In this document: positions 24,236-36,700 of the stretch, piece by piece | Numbering within the stretch: position 1 is the stretch's first letter | Layout of the letters: every line of letters starts with the position of its first letter | NCBI GenBank assembly: GCA_028023455.1 | Contig: JAQFVV010000207.1 | Span: forward strand, 1,445,243 to 1,509,242 | Reading direction: 5' to 3' | DNA length: 64,000 nt | Source of the DNA: Epiperipatus broadwayi | Taxonomy: Eukaryota > Onychophora > Udeonychophora > Euonychophora > Peripatidae | Program-made: the position numbers and the translations under genes | Notes under the pieces: model-generated | Seen by the model: only the letters and a program-made list of their open reading frames with translations | The model's database searches: none | What the model was told of the DNA's origin: nothing

Positions 24236-24460
24236 TTATTCTTCACTGAGGATGGAAGAAGCCAGAGACCAATCAGTCTAGAAACGAAGATTTTAAAGCA
24301 TTATATCACCTTAGTTTCTTTGATTATTCAAGATTACCATAAATATCTAAAGTGGAATGAAGCTAATCGCACTTGGAAGCATTTGAGGAAGTACGTAAGA
24401 GATGATGTATCTTGAATTTGCATTTGCATTAAAGTTTATTTCACACATTGGTAACAACTA
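24236..24460 (+). repeat. Unassigned retroelement 3'-tail-like sequence
   Basis: The segment begins with CTGAGGATGGAAGAAGCC and GTCTAGAAACG, then an A+T-rich stretch with ATTAAA and CACACATTGGTAAC. This layout (CTGANGA, hairpin, GAAACG, poly(A) signal) resembles the Penelope 3' tails at 43960-44000 and 48095-48150. A 62-codon frame (24227-24415) follows a good splice-acceptor-like TTTCCTGTTTTCAG at 24185-24198, so a terminal host exon is an alternative. Confidence 0.35.
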
Positions 24461-24768
24461 AATATATATTTATTATTAAATATATTATACATTTTTTTAA
24501 CACAACGATTTAACATAAATCTCAAATGCACTAAGGAAAATGTAAAGCTATCAGTAAAAAAACAAAGACTAGGATATAAAAAATGATGGGAAAAAAAACA
24601 AAAAAATAAATATATAAAGAAACAGTGTTCCAAAAAAGATAGACATTAAAACAGCTGTTGACTGAAGATGTGAAATGATGGTATTTTATTATAATTATAT
24701 AATAGACTATTTATAAATTTAATTAAATTATTAAATGATTTTTAAAAAATACAAACTGTTTATTGCAT

Positions 24769-24890
24769 TGTCACTTGATCAGGCCAGCAATATCTGAACA
24801 AACTTGAAACAAAATGCTGTAACTACCAGAGTGTTATTCCTAATAATTCAATGCATTTGGAATGATATAAATAAAATTTGGAGTTTTTAA
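24769..24890 (+). repeat. Dispersed Penelope/SINE 3' tail
   Basis: GTCACTTGATCAGGCCAGCAA and the following bases to ATAAATAAAATTTGGAGTTT align with the 3' tails of the two Penelope-like elements (GTCACTGGTCAGGCCAGYAA, then TTTAAATAAAGTTAA). No RT lies upstream, so this is a tail-only copy or a SINE sharing the tail. Confidence 0.55.
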
Positions 24891-26391
24891 AGAAAACAAT
24901 GAAATAAAGTAAATAGAATACATATAACTATCATTAAAAAAGCTATATTTTGTTCTTAAATTATATAATAGCATATCAGTATTTTGACGCCTGCCGTCTA
25001 TGTATTTTGGATATGAGAACATTGATACACTAATTTACAATACAAACTATTACATGGCGATATATGAACATATATAAATTAGATTTAATTTTGATAGTTA
25101 TTTTTTTTGTTACCAAATAAAACATGATTTAAAATCCATTCGTCATTACTACTAAAATATGTAGCTCTCTTATTGTAAAAATAAATAAACAAAACAGAAA
25201 AAGATGAATAGTATATACTCGTATATGTGTTATTGTGAGTGTGATTAATTTAGTAAAAATGCATTCTTATAATCAATGTGTGATAAATATGACTTTGTTT
25301 ACTTTATCACATTTAAATGAATAATTCTGTGCTTCCTTTTGTAAATGTAATAAATTGTAGTTTATTGTCTTTAGACGTGTCTCAACATAGAATCCACAGT
25401 TAAAACTTTTATTATCTATTTTTTATTAGAACAAAGTATAAAAGTTTCATTATACTGAAAGCTTTAAGAAACAATAAATAAAATGTAAGAAACTCTTATT
25501 ATTAAAAAGTAAGAAAATATATACTTCGTTTTCCAAACTATATTTGATAGTTTCTAATTTAACATATTCTTCTTAACGACATAATAAATGACATCATATT
25601 ATATAATCTTTCTTATTGCAGCTACATTTGATGAATTAGTTTTTTTTTTTTTTTTTGAAGTTTCATCTTTAGAATTTTGGCTATCTGAAATATAATTTTT
25701 TTTTCGGTTTCATAAAATCAGCCGTCAGTTTTACCTTTCAATAAACTTTTTTATAGGTGATATTTGCCATTTTTATTAAGCAGTATTACCATTAAATTCA
25801 TACCCTTTCTTTTGTACTTCAAAGACTCAATGCTTTACTCTGACTACTTTGAGGATTATTTATGACAGAAACGTTTGTTTGAGTTTGTGTGACTATTTAA
25901 TTTTTTGAAAGATATTTCTATTAAAAATATCAATTCTTCAGTTTGTTGATTGCAATGCATATTTGTCTAGTTTGTCCTCATTACTTTCTTTCTAAGATTT
26001 TTCTTCAATAACTTTGTCATTAACTTGTTCAAGTTTTTCTCCGATTTGAATATCTCTAATAACATATTAGAAAAGATGGAAGACTTCAGACAATTATTTA
26101 ACTTTTGTTTCTGTTTTATTTTCAAACAAAACAAAAATTATCAACATTACAGTTTCTTTTTTACAATTTATCAAAAACATTACTTAATTTAAAACATTAA
26201 TATTGCAATTATTAAAAAAAATTAATAAAGTGACGACAATAGTGAAACGGAAATCTCCAATCCCTTTCCGTTTCACCATCAAACCTAATGACACTCTCAT
26301 CTGTGCTAAGTTCGAACCTATTTAAATGTTAATAAATTTAAAATTCGTTCATGTCTGTATAAAACAGTATTATATATTTACGTGCGAACCA
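24891..26391. other. AT-rich sequence without gene
   Basis: Poly(T) at about 25640-25656; nothing assignable. A B-box-like AAGTTCGAACCT lies near 26311 without a convincing A box. Confidence 0.4.
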
Positions 26392-26428
26392 ACGCTATAA
26401 TTAGATAGGATTAGTAAAATTATAGCGT
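26392..26428. repeat. Perfect 11-bp inverted repeat (hairpin)
   Basis: ACGCTATAATT and its exact complement AATTATAGCGT are separated by 15 bases. It contains two CpG sites, rare in this window. It could be a terminator-like hairpin or transposon end; role unknown. Confidence 0.6.
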
Positions 26429-26989
26429 CCTAAAGTTATTTAATATTTCTAAAAATGTTTATTATATTATTTAAGTTAAGAGTAAATTATTAATTTTGTT
26501 GTTTAATATTGTAATTTCGTATGTGGATATATAATCTGTGCTATATAGAAGAAAGACATGATTTAAAATATGTAAAAGCCATTATCTAAAAATAATATTG
26601 AATATGTTTAAAAATTGTTAAAAGATTTCTTGTTTTAAATATATTTCAGAGAAAAGTTTCTCGAAAATATATTTAAAAGCTATATCAAAATATATTTGTA
26701 AATTATTTTTAATAAATATGTTAAAAATGTTTTCGTTTTAAAAAAAAATGTTAAAAGGTTGTTTTTAAATAGAAAGAGTTTCTATGTAAGATTAAAAATA
26801 AAAGCTGGTCAAGTAATTAAAAGATTTTTGGTTGTAAACAAGTGTCATTAACGACCACACCTGGAATTCGTAAAAAGTAAAACTAGTTAAAAATTTACTA
26901 ATTAAAATCCCCTTAGATAAGATTAAGTTATTTTAAAATCTAAATTGGACAATTGTTTGCAACGAAAAATCTTAATTATAATAATAGCT

Positions 26990-27420
26990 TATGGAATGCT
27001 TCTAACATAAGTTATCTAAGATCTGAATTATAAATTGAAAAACACTTAATTAAATTCCTGAGTTTAGTGAGTCTTGAGGCGGGAGATTCCGATAAGGAAA
27101 ACATATAAATACTCTGTATTTTTTAACAAGAGAGGACAGCCATATTGTTAGTGAGAGTTGTAGCCAGTCTTCACAATTGTTAAAGTTTAACATGTCCGGC
27201 TAAAAGCGGGCATCTTGTTGCTGTTACTCCGCGGGAGAACGGGGTTTCTCTCGTCGAAATGCCTAAACCACCATCATGCCGATAGAAGAGACGAGCCTAA
27301 CATAATGGGAAAGATGATGCCGCCCAGTCAAACTAAACCAAACCAACAGCCAAGAACTTGCAGATAAATCATACCGGTACCGTTTTATTTTTCAAACCGC
27401 AGAGCTCTGTGTAATTCTAA
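26990..27420 (+). other. CpG-richer patch with TATA box, LTR- or promoter-like
   Basis: TATAAAT at 27104-27110 is followed after about 25 bases by AAGAGAGGACAGCC, a plausible transcription start. The next 250 bases are markedly CpG- and GC-richer than the surroundings. No ORF is present. It could be an LTR promoter or a host core promoter; I cannot decide. Confidence 0.35.
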
Positions 27421-28199
27421 ATGTAATAATATCTATCTAAGCTAGCTAACTTTCTTTTTAAAATAATGATAAAGCTACAATGTAATCAAAACTTAAATCC
27501 ATTTAATATTTTAAATATGTCAATTGCTATCCGAAATTTCATGTTGTTAAAGTTTAAATAATCTGAGTAATTTATATTTTCCTTTCATTCAAAGTAAATT
27601 ATTTAGTTTAAAGTTATATCACTGCGGTTGTGTCTATATTTCTTTGCTTATTTTATTTTAAATGCTTATTATATTTCATATGCCAATATTTCGAAACAGT
27701 GAGCACTTAATTTCATGTATATTTTAAGAAGATATTATTTGAAAATCTTCGCGTAATTTATTTATAGCATCAACTTTCTGCGCTGTTTCAAAATCCTATT
27801 TTTTTTATTATTTAAATGATTTAATATGTGAAATGTGGCTCTTTTGATCAACCAGTTAAAAACTTAACCTTATAGTTTTATTTAGAATTAAATTTAGCCT
27901 TGATCATATTTATAAGTATAGTTGACATTTAAATTCTTAAGTCCATAGAAATATACTTTTCCTCCTTAAATATTTCTTATCTATAAGTAACTTAATAGAT
28001 CGAACATGTCAAAGTACAGATGTAATAATATTCCCTTTAGTAGCATAGACATTTATTATCAGGCTACGCAAGAGTTGGTTCCAATTTGATAGAGCTAATA
28101 TGCTATTAACTCGTATTTCGTAGTATGAAATATACTATTCTTTGCTTGGCGGATGTGATCTTATTTTATAAAATTATTCTCATTTTGCTGCTATACATA

Positions 28200-28935
28200 A
28201 TATACGTATCTTAAGATGGAGCCACGGCATTGCCAGCACATCTTCTCTTATAGGGTAGAGCAGTAGCGAAGCCTGAGCCAAGGCCAGGTTAGCACGTAAG
28301 ACCCCTGCCATTCCTGAACACAATGTTCCTTTTCCCGCAGCATTGCGATCGGTTACAGGGTACCGGCGTTTGTCGCAAGAACCCTGAAGTTATTTCATCC
28401 ATCCGCAGAGCGACTTTTCCTATTATTGTTTACCTGTGCCATAGCGCATTGGTAATATCTAATGCAGACAACTCTCCCACCTTAACATAACGCTTTCAGC
28501 ATTCTGAAATTTTCTCTCGAAAGCCATGTTCGATCGATCATTACTTGAGCTGGTTTATGCGCTCGTTATTAAATTATATTGTATGTTTTAGTAAATGAAT
28601 TCATGATCAAAGTTTAATATAATTATTTATATACCAGCCACAAATGTAATAGGATTTGGCTTATCGAGATTTATAGACATAACGTAGTGATTAATTATGT
28701 ATTAATTGAAAAGCAACTCATAAGATGGGCATATGTTAAACCTCTCTATGAAATTTAATGATTACTTATGTAAAGTGATTTTGAACTGTATATAAAAAGA
28801 GAATGTGTTCTCTTATCCACCCAATGTTTGTACATTCGACACTGAAATGTGTAAAACTGATCAATTTCATGCCAATTGTAAATAAATATATAATTAATTT
28901 AATGTATTTCGTTCTCTGTTTCGTTATTGATCTAA
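28200..28935 (+). other. CpG-rich block and compact TATA / poly(A) module, LTR-like
   Basis: 28210-28560 keeps many CpG sites. Downstream, TATAAAA at 28791-28797 and AATAAA at 28881-28886 are only about 90 bases apart, the compact start-plus-polyadenylation layout of an LTR R region. No TG..CA ends or target duplication were found, and no pol is nearby. Confidence 0.35.
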
Positions 28936-29039
28936 TTCAATCCAATTCTAATTACTATTTATAGTCTATATATGTGAAAACTATGCATTAAGTTAAATTA
29001 AATTTAGTGATATTTTAGTCAATTAAGAACCTCTCTTTT

Positions 29040-29360
29040 AATTATCAGAGTCTCATTGCTTCTCCGTGACCTATGTCGGCCGTGTGGAAAGAGGTATACT
29101 ACGTGTAATTTCAAGGTGGTCATTCGTAGGGTCTTGAGTCTTGGAATCCTGGCTTACGAGTTGAAGTGCGGTCGGACTCGGGATGTCACAGTCCTAGTCT
29201 GGTCAGCTTCGGTCTCTTTTGCTTGGATTCTGAATTCTGTTACGCGAATGTACAAACTTGACTGTTACAATAGATTAAAGGACATCTCCCTGTTAGTGAC
29301 AAAAATGACGTCGACTGGGTGCAGAGTTAGCTTGATATCTAGTACATATTTATTTCAATA
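29040..29360. other. CpG-rich segment without convincing gene
   Basis: A 101-codon frame (29056-29361, +) is open but its composition is not protein-like in any recognisable way. The high CpG content matches the neighbouring LTR-like blocks, suggesting one younger inserted unit. Confidence 0.3.
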
Positions 29361-29869
29361 ATTTACATTAAAAAATTGTTGAACTGAAATAAAACTATAA
29401 AATAAAATTATATAATTAAAAAAATCAATTTTGCCAAAAGACAATGAATTAAAACATTAAACTGGAAATTTATTTATGATTTCATAAAAATTTCAAACCA
29501 ACAATTGCACGGCAATGGTTTGATTTTGTTTGAAAACATTCTTATTTTTGTTTATTGCTTAATGTTTAAAAATAATCATATAATTAAAATTTGAATATTT
29601 AGTAATCATAAAAATATATTTTAGCATATTTTTTCTTTTATTTTTGTTAATAAATGTTGAAAAAATGATAATACTATTCAAGGAAAACCATGATTTTGGC
29701 ATAAAAAGTAATAAGAATCTGAACATGATTTATAGAGACTCCAATTTGAATAATAGGTGATATTTTTAATTTTCTATAAACCAATTCAATCTCCAATTCC
29801 TTGTATAGTTTGTTTTTGTTTCTATCCAAGGAATTAAGAAATCTCTAGTGTCTCTTTTAAAGACTCTCT

Positions 29870-30430
29870 GCTGTGTCCAGCAGCTCTCTATTGCTTGCTG
29901 GATTGCAAATATCAATAACACAAATATATAATAATTAAAGAGGCAGCTCGACAAGTAAATTTAAATAACAAGAATTTATTTACAGAATTAAATATGAGTT
30001 AATCACTCTTAATATATACAAAATTATGACTATTATACACACACTATTATTATATATAAATAAGGGGCCCGAAGGCATATCAAAATAATAATGAAATCAA
30101 TACGACCTGTTGTATAGTTCCTAAGTTTACTTTGGAACATCCAGAGGTAAACCTCTTTGCAAGGCTAAGTGAAGGAAGGAGCTGACAGGACCACCCGAGG
30201 AAATGGCGCATCTACCTTTCAAGAGCTTCACTTAGCAAGTGTCCAGTCTCAGTTCAATTTTAGATCCATTACTACTCATGACTTGATTTAAGAGTAGCCT
30301 CCCTTGATTGTCCATCTACTGTCCATGTGGTGGTCATCTCTTTAGTTCCTATTCGATCCTTCATTAGATAATGCCACGACTTTAGAATAGTCTATTTTAA
30401 GCAATGGCTTTGTTTACATTATCTAATCCT
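29870..30430 (-). repeat. Possible LTR remnant on the minus strand
   Basis: On the minus strand a TATATATAA block near 30045-30060 is followed by AATAAA at 29976-29981, then TTGTGTTATTGAT, similar to the end of the module at 28930. An 11-bp inverted repeat ATTAGATAATG / CATTATCTAAT lies at 30363-30373 and 30418-30428. No LTR partner or target duplication was seen. Confidence 0.3.
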
Positions 30431-30478
30431 TTTTGATAAATTACTTTACAGTTTCTCCTTATTTAAACTATTTAATTA

Positions 30479-30486
30479 GTCTAATG
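30479..30486. repeat. 8-bp target-site duplication of hAT element, left copy
   Basis: GTCTAATG here and GCTAATG at 30982-30988 match except for one missing base; hAT elements make 8-bp duplications. Confidence 0.65.
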
Positions 30487-30981
30487 CAGGGGTGAGCAAT
30501 TGTTTTGGCTCAGGGGCCACAGAGGCTGGCAGAGAGCCACATCGGGGACCACTTTGTGAAAGCGAAGGTTAGCGGAGGGCCGTACCTTTTTTTCATGACA
30601 CAATAAATACACTGCTTTATTGCCTGTATTACCAAAAAAATATTTATTTGTCCATTCTTCATTAAAAACATGACATTCATCACCGATTTTACATTTTTTC
30701 GGAGGGTTCATGGTTTCACTAAAGTTGGAAATGTATCTATTTTCTAATGCAAAGACAAAATTGAAATGAACCAGATCAACTGGGAAAGCACTGCACATTC
30801 TATTTACACTGCACATGTGTATTGATGTGGCCATCCTACTGGAAAATAAGAGACGAATCTTCAGTCATACACAGGAAGGAAATCTCAGTTCAAATTGGAT
30901 TTTTCTGATTGTCTTGGTGGGCCACATAAAAACTCTTAGCAGGCCACATGTGGCCCTTGGGCCGCTATTTGCCCACTCCTG
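30487..30981 (-). mobile_element. Non-autonomous hAT element (495 bp)
   Basis: Terminal inverted repeats CAGGGGTGAGCAAT and CACTCCTG (complement CAGGAGTGGGCAAAT), with subterminal GGCCACA/TGTGGCC blocks, are typical of the hAT superfamily. A near-perfect 8-bp target duplication flanks it. The interior keeps the first part of a hAT transposase gene on the minus strand, so it is an internal-deletion derivative that would need a transposase from elsewhere. Confidence 0.85.
30560..30711 (-). pseudogene. hAT transposase N-terminal fragment
   Basis: From Met at 30711 the minus strand reads MNPPKKCKIGDECHVFNEEW, then KYFF and KAVYLLCHEK. This resembles the N-terminal BED-type finger of Charlie-like hAT transposases and of the domesticated GTF2IRD2/ZBED group (VFNEEWTEKYFF-type). 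The first zinc Cys of the usual CxxC is Tyr (YLLC), and the catalytic domain is deleted. The family match is by eye from known motif shape. Confidence 0.6.
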
Positions 30982-30988
30982 GCTAATG

Positions 30989-32264
30989 CTTTATCAAATA
31001 TTGTAAATGCCTCTGGCATCTGTGCACATACTTTTAGTTTAACTTTAATATATCATTTATTACTTATAATACACAATTAGCAATACGTTAGTTTTACATT
31101 TATAATTATTACTAGTTATACGTATTTTTGTATACATACATATACACACACATTTAGTACTCTCATTTTGTAATATTTCTGAAAAACATTAGGATGTCAA
31201 TGTTTGACTCTCTACCATGTTACTTTTTCTGATGACATGACTATTAATGGGAACAGGGGGACACAAATTTTAAAATAATTTTGATATACAAAATAAATTT
31301 ATAGACATAATCTGATTTATTCTGCATATCTCTCAAGACTATTAAATCTAGAGTTTATCTGTTTGAAAATTATTGATCATACTTTAATTTTGGGGGCCAT
31401 TTGTACAGGTAACTTTTAAATGTTTTTATAACCTTCATCCAATTTTCATAATCCTTTATAATTTCTTAAGTTATACTTTTTGGCAGCTTTTGAATATTCT
31501 GGGCTTTTTTGATCATGGATATTTTGCCAAGTATATTCCCTAATCAAAATTTTCAATCATGTAATGTATATCTGATATTTCATCATTTGAAAAATTATCT
31601 TGATTTACTAATTGCTAATCTTTTATTTTGTCATTTTTACTGGTGTTATCAATTTAATATTAATCGAATTGATCATCATCAATTGATGTTATTTGGCCAT
31701 AGTACTAATTCTGCTGTCTAATTTCTCAACCACATTAAACAGAAAACTTAAATGTGCCCCAAAATAAAAAAATGAACCATTTTCATGGTGTTGCCAGCAG
31801 GCTGAGAAGTACTCAGTTGTGGCTATATGGAACATTTGTTTGATGGTTAATTTGATGACAAATTTAAATAAAATGCATATTAATTTTGATTCCCACTAAA
31901 ACTCCTAGATGGTAGTATCATTCAACAAATATTAAATCAAAGAAATTGTTTTGTATTATAAAATAATGATTGTTTCTTGTGTGATCATAGCTTCTGTGAG
32001 TATATTTATTTTTATTTTTGTAAAATTAAATTAAATATTTTTAGTAAGTAGATAATGTTTGTATTATCATCAAAAATGGAAAGGAGTTTAATCCATTTTT
32101 CTGCTTTTACATATATTTAAATAAATAATACAATATAATACAATATATTTATATATATATTAGCAGAAATACAATAACAATGAAAATGCAGATAAAAGCA
32201 CTTTACAGCAAATATCAATTTTTGCATTTTCAGTGTGTTGGGACTATTTTATAATTACATTGCA
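30989..32264. other. AT-rich sequence without gene
   Basis: No recognised gene. A GC-richer patch near 31785-31830 (GTTGCCAGCAGGCTGAG) may be transposon debris. Confidence 0.4.
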
Positions 32265-32589
32265 ATGATGTGATGCAATGTGATGCACTGTGACTTCTCC
32301 TGTTTTGGAGTCAGAGTCGCTCAGCCAATATACCCAGAGAAACCTGTTAACTATTTTACCTTCCCTTTCCATTCATTGCTCTAAGTATTTCCTATATTTT
32401 TCTCTAACCTGCTCTATCCCATTTCCAAAATATAATCTTTGTCAACTCCATGGCCTTTATATCTAAATTTCCCTTATCTTTTTCCAAATGTAGCACAAAA
32501 ACCAAGAACCTATTTTTTGTATAATCACTTTGTTTATATTTATCCTTCCACAACTTCATTATTTGTATCTTTCAGTTTGCAAGCATTTG

Positions 32590-33775
32590 CATTCAATTAA
32601 CATATGCCTAATATTTTCTGTGCCTTCATTACACAACTTGCAGACTAAACCACCCACATTTTTTTATTTATGTGTATATTCTCTTGTTGCTAAAGATCTT
32701 GTTAGAGCCACAAACAGTAAACTATTTTCCTTAATATTATCATAAATTGACTCACACCCAATATTCTGTTTACTTCTCTATATATTTAAATTCTTTTTAT
32801 GCTCCATATTAGTTCTCCATCTTTCCAACTTCCTATTCTTTATTAATGCATGTATTCTTCTACCCCATTCCCTGCCACTATAACACTTAACAATTCTACT
32901 AACACAATCATTTCATCTTTTTTATAAGTATACTAACATAAATTCTTTATCAAAATTTTCTGCACACCATACTACATTTCTCACTCATCTTGTTGCCTGC
33001 CCTTTACTCATAACTCAGCTAAATATTATTTTGATTATTTTTTATTATACATAAACTGCAATCTACTGAACATTTTCATTTTGGTTTTTATATGTCATAA
33101 AAAACTGGATCATCCCTATTTTCCTTGACTTGTCTCCTTTGACATCCACATGTCTGCATCTAATGGAAATGCACCATTACTATGTGTTAACCCTGCCACT
33201 GCCACTTCCTTCCATACAGTTTTAGCTATATCATATTTATTATATGAAAACACTGTTTAATTTTTATCAGACCCTTTCCTTTTTTTCCTTCATTTAACAA
33301 TTGTTTTTCTCATTCACCCAAGCAATTTCTCTGATTATTTAAGATGATTCCCAAATAGTTATACTTAGGCACCACACTTGACTTTATATCCCCCAGTAAA
33401 AATTCTCTGTCTTTTTTACCCAGTATTAAATCATTACTTTTGATTTTTTTTCACTAAATTTAATCCTACATCTTTTTAACCACCTTTGCACATGTCCTCA
33501 GCATAACTTCCATATCTTCTTTTCTTTCTGTGCACAAAAAGTCATCATCTGCAAATAAATATATCTGATAATATATTTACTTCCTTACCATCTATTAATG
33601 GTATCTCTACCCCTTTTCCTAGTCTTTTTATTGTTCTCTCCATTTTTCTCAAATACAACAAAAAAAAAATAGGTGACATAGAGCATCCTCTTTAGTCTTA
33701 CCCCATTTTTAACTTTAAATGATTCTATATTCCCTAATTAAAAGATGTAGTAATTATTTTTATATAATCGCTTAA
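32590..33775 (-). pseudogene. LINE-B RT 3' half and C-terminal zinc knuckle
   Basis: Directly left of the nested RTE the minus strand resumes LINE RT: GCSMSPIFF near 33670-33690, then YLFADDDFLC with FADD near 33541-33560, then YLGIILN. The C-terminus has CKLCNEGTENIRHMLIEC (C-x2-C-x8-H-x4-C) near 32595-32660. Several stops and frameshifts occur. Its N-terminal half lies beyond the RTE at 36800-37250, as a simple insertion predicts. Confidence 0.7.
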
Positions 33776-36700
33776 TCATCATCATCATCAACCATTATCA
33801 ATCCACTGCAGGATGAAGGTCTCTCCAAGTTCAATCCATCTTTTTCTATCTTTAGCTTCTCTTCTCCACATCAGTGATGCACACTTTCTTATTTCATCCA
33901 TCCATCTCACATGTGGTCTCTTTCTGGGTCTTTTACAATCTCTTGGAATACAGGTTAAAATTCCAATTGTCCATCTATTATCATATCTTCTAACAATATG
34001 ACCAGCCCAACTCCAGTCTTTTAATTTTTTCAATGAGGTCAGTAACACCTGTTTGTTCTCTTACCCATACATTGCATTTTTGATTCTTTCTTGTTACTCC
34101 CAACATGCATCTCTCCATACTTCTTTGAGTGGTCTGAAGTCTCTGCATTGCTCTTCTATTAAGTGTCCAAGTCTCAGATCTATAAGTAAGAACTGGCAAA
34201 ACACATTTATTAAAATCCTTCCTTTTCAAACACATAGACATTTTTCATTTTAGTATCAAGTTATTTCTACCAAAAGCACTCCAACCAAGTTTAATTCGAT
34301 GATTAATTTCATCCATTGTATTTCCATCTGTATTAATAATCTGACCAAGGTATTTGTAACTGTTAACTTCTTCTAACTCATCATAATCAATCTTTATTTT
34401 CATATTTTGAGCAAATCGATTAAACATTACCTTAGTCTTTTTAACACTTATCTTTAGTCCTACTTTCATCTGATAACTCCTGCAACATTTCCTGTAACTC
34501 TAAAGCATTATTTGCAAAAACAACTACATCATCTGCAAAATCTAAATGACTTAAATAATCTCCATTTACTTTCACTCCTTTAGCTTCCCATTTTAATCCA
34601 CAAAATACTTCTTGCAGCACTATTGTAAAAAGTTTAAAAGATATGGAGTCACCATGTCTTACACCCTTTCCAATGTTGATTTTTTTACTATCATTATGTA
34701 ATCTAATTGTTGCTGTTGCATTTTCATAAATATTCTTTAAAATATGATAATATCCTCTATCTACACATTGATGATCCAATGCTTTAATCACTGAAAAATG
34801 TTTATTAGAATCAAATACCTTTTCATTGTTACAAATCCTAAGGATAATGGCAACTCATATTCATTTGTCCTTTCTATAATTTTTCTCAATACCTGGATAT
34901 GATCTACTGTACTAAAACCTCATTTAAATCCAGCTTGTTCTCTTGGTTGGGGGAAATCCAGTGTTTTCTGTAGACGAGTTGTAATTATCTTAATAAAAAT
35001 TTTGTATAAAGCTGATAAATGACTGATAGGTCTGTAATTTCTAATATCTTCTTTATCATCTTTTTTAAATATTAATATTAATACTGCATTCTTCCAATCA
35101 TCTGCTATATCTTTATCATTTAGACATTTGGTATATAACTTTGCTAATTTTTTTTCTATTCCTTCACCTGCTTCTTTTAATATACCAATTATAATTGTAT
35201 CATTACCTGGAACCTTCCCTTTCTTTACAAATTTAATTGCATGTCTTACTTCCTCATTCAAAATTCTGAGCAATTTGGAAGATATAATGGGTATAGGAGG
35301 CATTTGTTCTTTATTACTATATAATTCTTGATAGAAGTCTTCTACACATTTCATGATGTCATCTATCTTTTTAGTAATAATGCCATCTTTTTTTTCTTAT
35401 TGCAGATATAAATTTCCTAGCAATATCAAAATGTTGTTTTACACTCTTTAGACTTTTATTCTCTTCTACAGCTTTCCTAGCTAGTTCACAATTATACTTT
35501 CTTATATCATTTTCAACTCTTTTCCACACCATTTTACAAAATTTGAGATATTCAATCTTTTTTAATGCAGCATTGTTGTATATCCTCATATTCCTTCTTT
35601 TCTTTATAAATTCTCTAGTCTCAATAGAAATTTTATTGGTCAATTGCTTCTACCAGCTATCTTTGTTGCAGTTTTTAAAAGTATATTGCTTATTTTTCTA
35701 ATAATGTCATTCAAATCTGAATCATGTTCAAAATCTACTAATACTTGAAACCGATTTATAAGTTCTAATTTAAATTCATTAGAAGGTTTTTGAAGATTAG
35801 GAATATCAACTGTAAACATTATTTTTCTTAATAATTTTTGTCTCTCTAGTTTTGCATTAACATCTTAATAATTGATGATCACTTCCTGTGTTAAATTTAT
35901 TAAGAACATTACAATCTTAAAATTTGTATTTTCTGTTAGTCAAAATATAATCCAATTTTGCTGTACCTTCATATTTGGATGCTTCCATGTCCATTTCCTT
36001 TTAACATTTTTCTCAAAAAAAGAATTCATAATATAAAGTTTTTCTTTTTCTGGAAACTTCACAAGTCTACGTCCTCTCTCATTCCTATTACAATAACCAA
36101 AATTACCTACAGTATTTTCATCTTTCATTTGTTTACCAATTCTAGCATTAAAGTCTCCCATAACAATTTTAAAATGTTGTTTACTGTGATCAACAGACTT
36201 TTGTACATCCATGTAAAAATCTTCTATAACTTTATCACTATGAGAACTTGTTGGGGCATAAACCTGAATTATCTGCATTTGTTATCTGCTATTAAGTTGT
36301 AAAACTAATCTTGCCACTTTGTCTGATACTCCACCAATCTCCACAATGTTATTCTTTTATTTTTTATTTATAATGAATCCTACTCCACTTGTATTTCCAA
36401 TATTCGTGTTTTTATAGTAGAGTATATGTCCACTTTTTAAATCAAAATGTTTCTTCATCTTTTCTTCTATATTTACAAAGTCCAATAATGTCCCATTTAA
36501 TATAAGACAGTTCTTTTTCTAACTCTTGCAATATTTTTTTACTTGAAAGTGATCTGCAGTTGTAAGTACCTAAATAAAAAGTCATCATCAAATGGCAGCC
36601 TGAGTCTGCAATCAGGGGATTCTTAGCACCCTCCGCCTTTGGCCACCAACCACTGCCTTAGTTGGTGACTTTACAGCCTCCTGGGAATAAGGGCCATGAT

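Noticed and set aside
24239-24281. Complete hammerhead ribozyme (CTGAGGA ... GAAAC)
   Set aside because: The bases between the two core boxes do not form a stem II starting right after CTGAGGA, and no third stem with a UH cleavage site was found.
29056-29361. 101-codon host gene
   Set aside because: Composition is not protein-like in a recognisable way and it lies in a CpG-rich, LTR-like region; an open frame of this length can arise by chance at higher GC.
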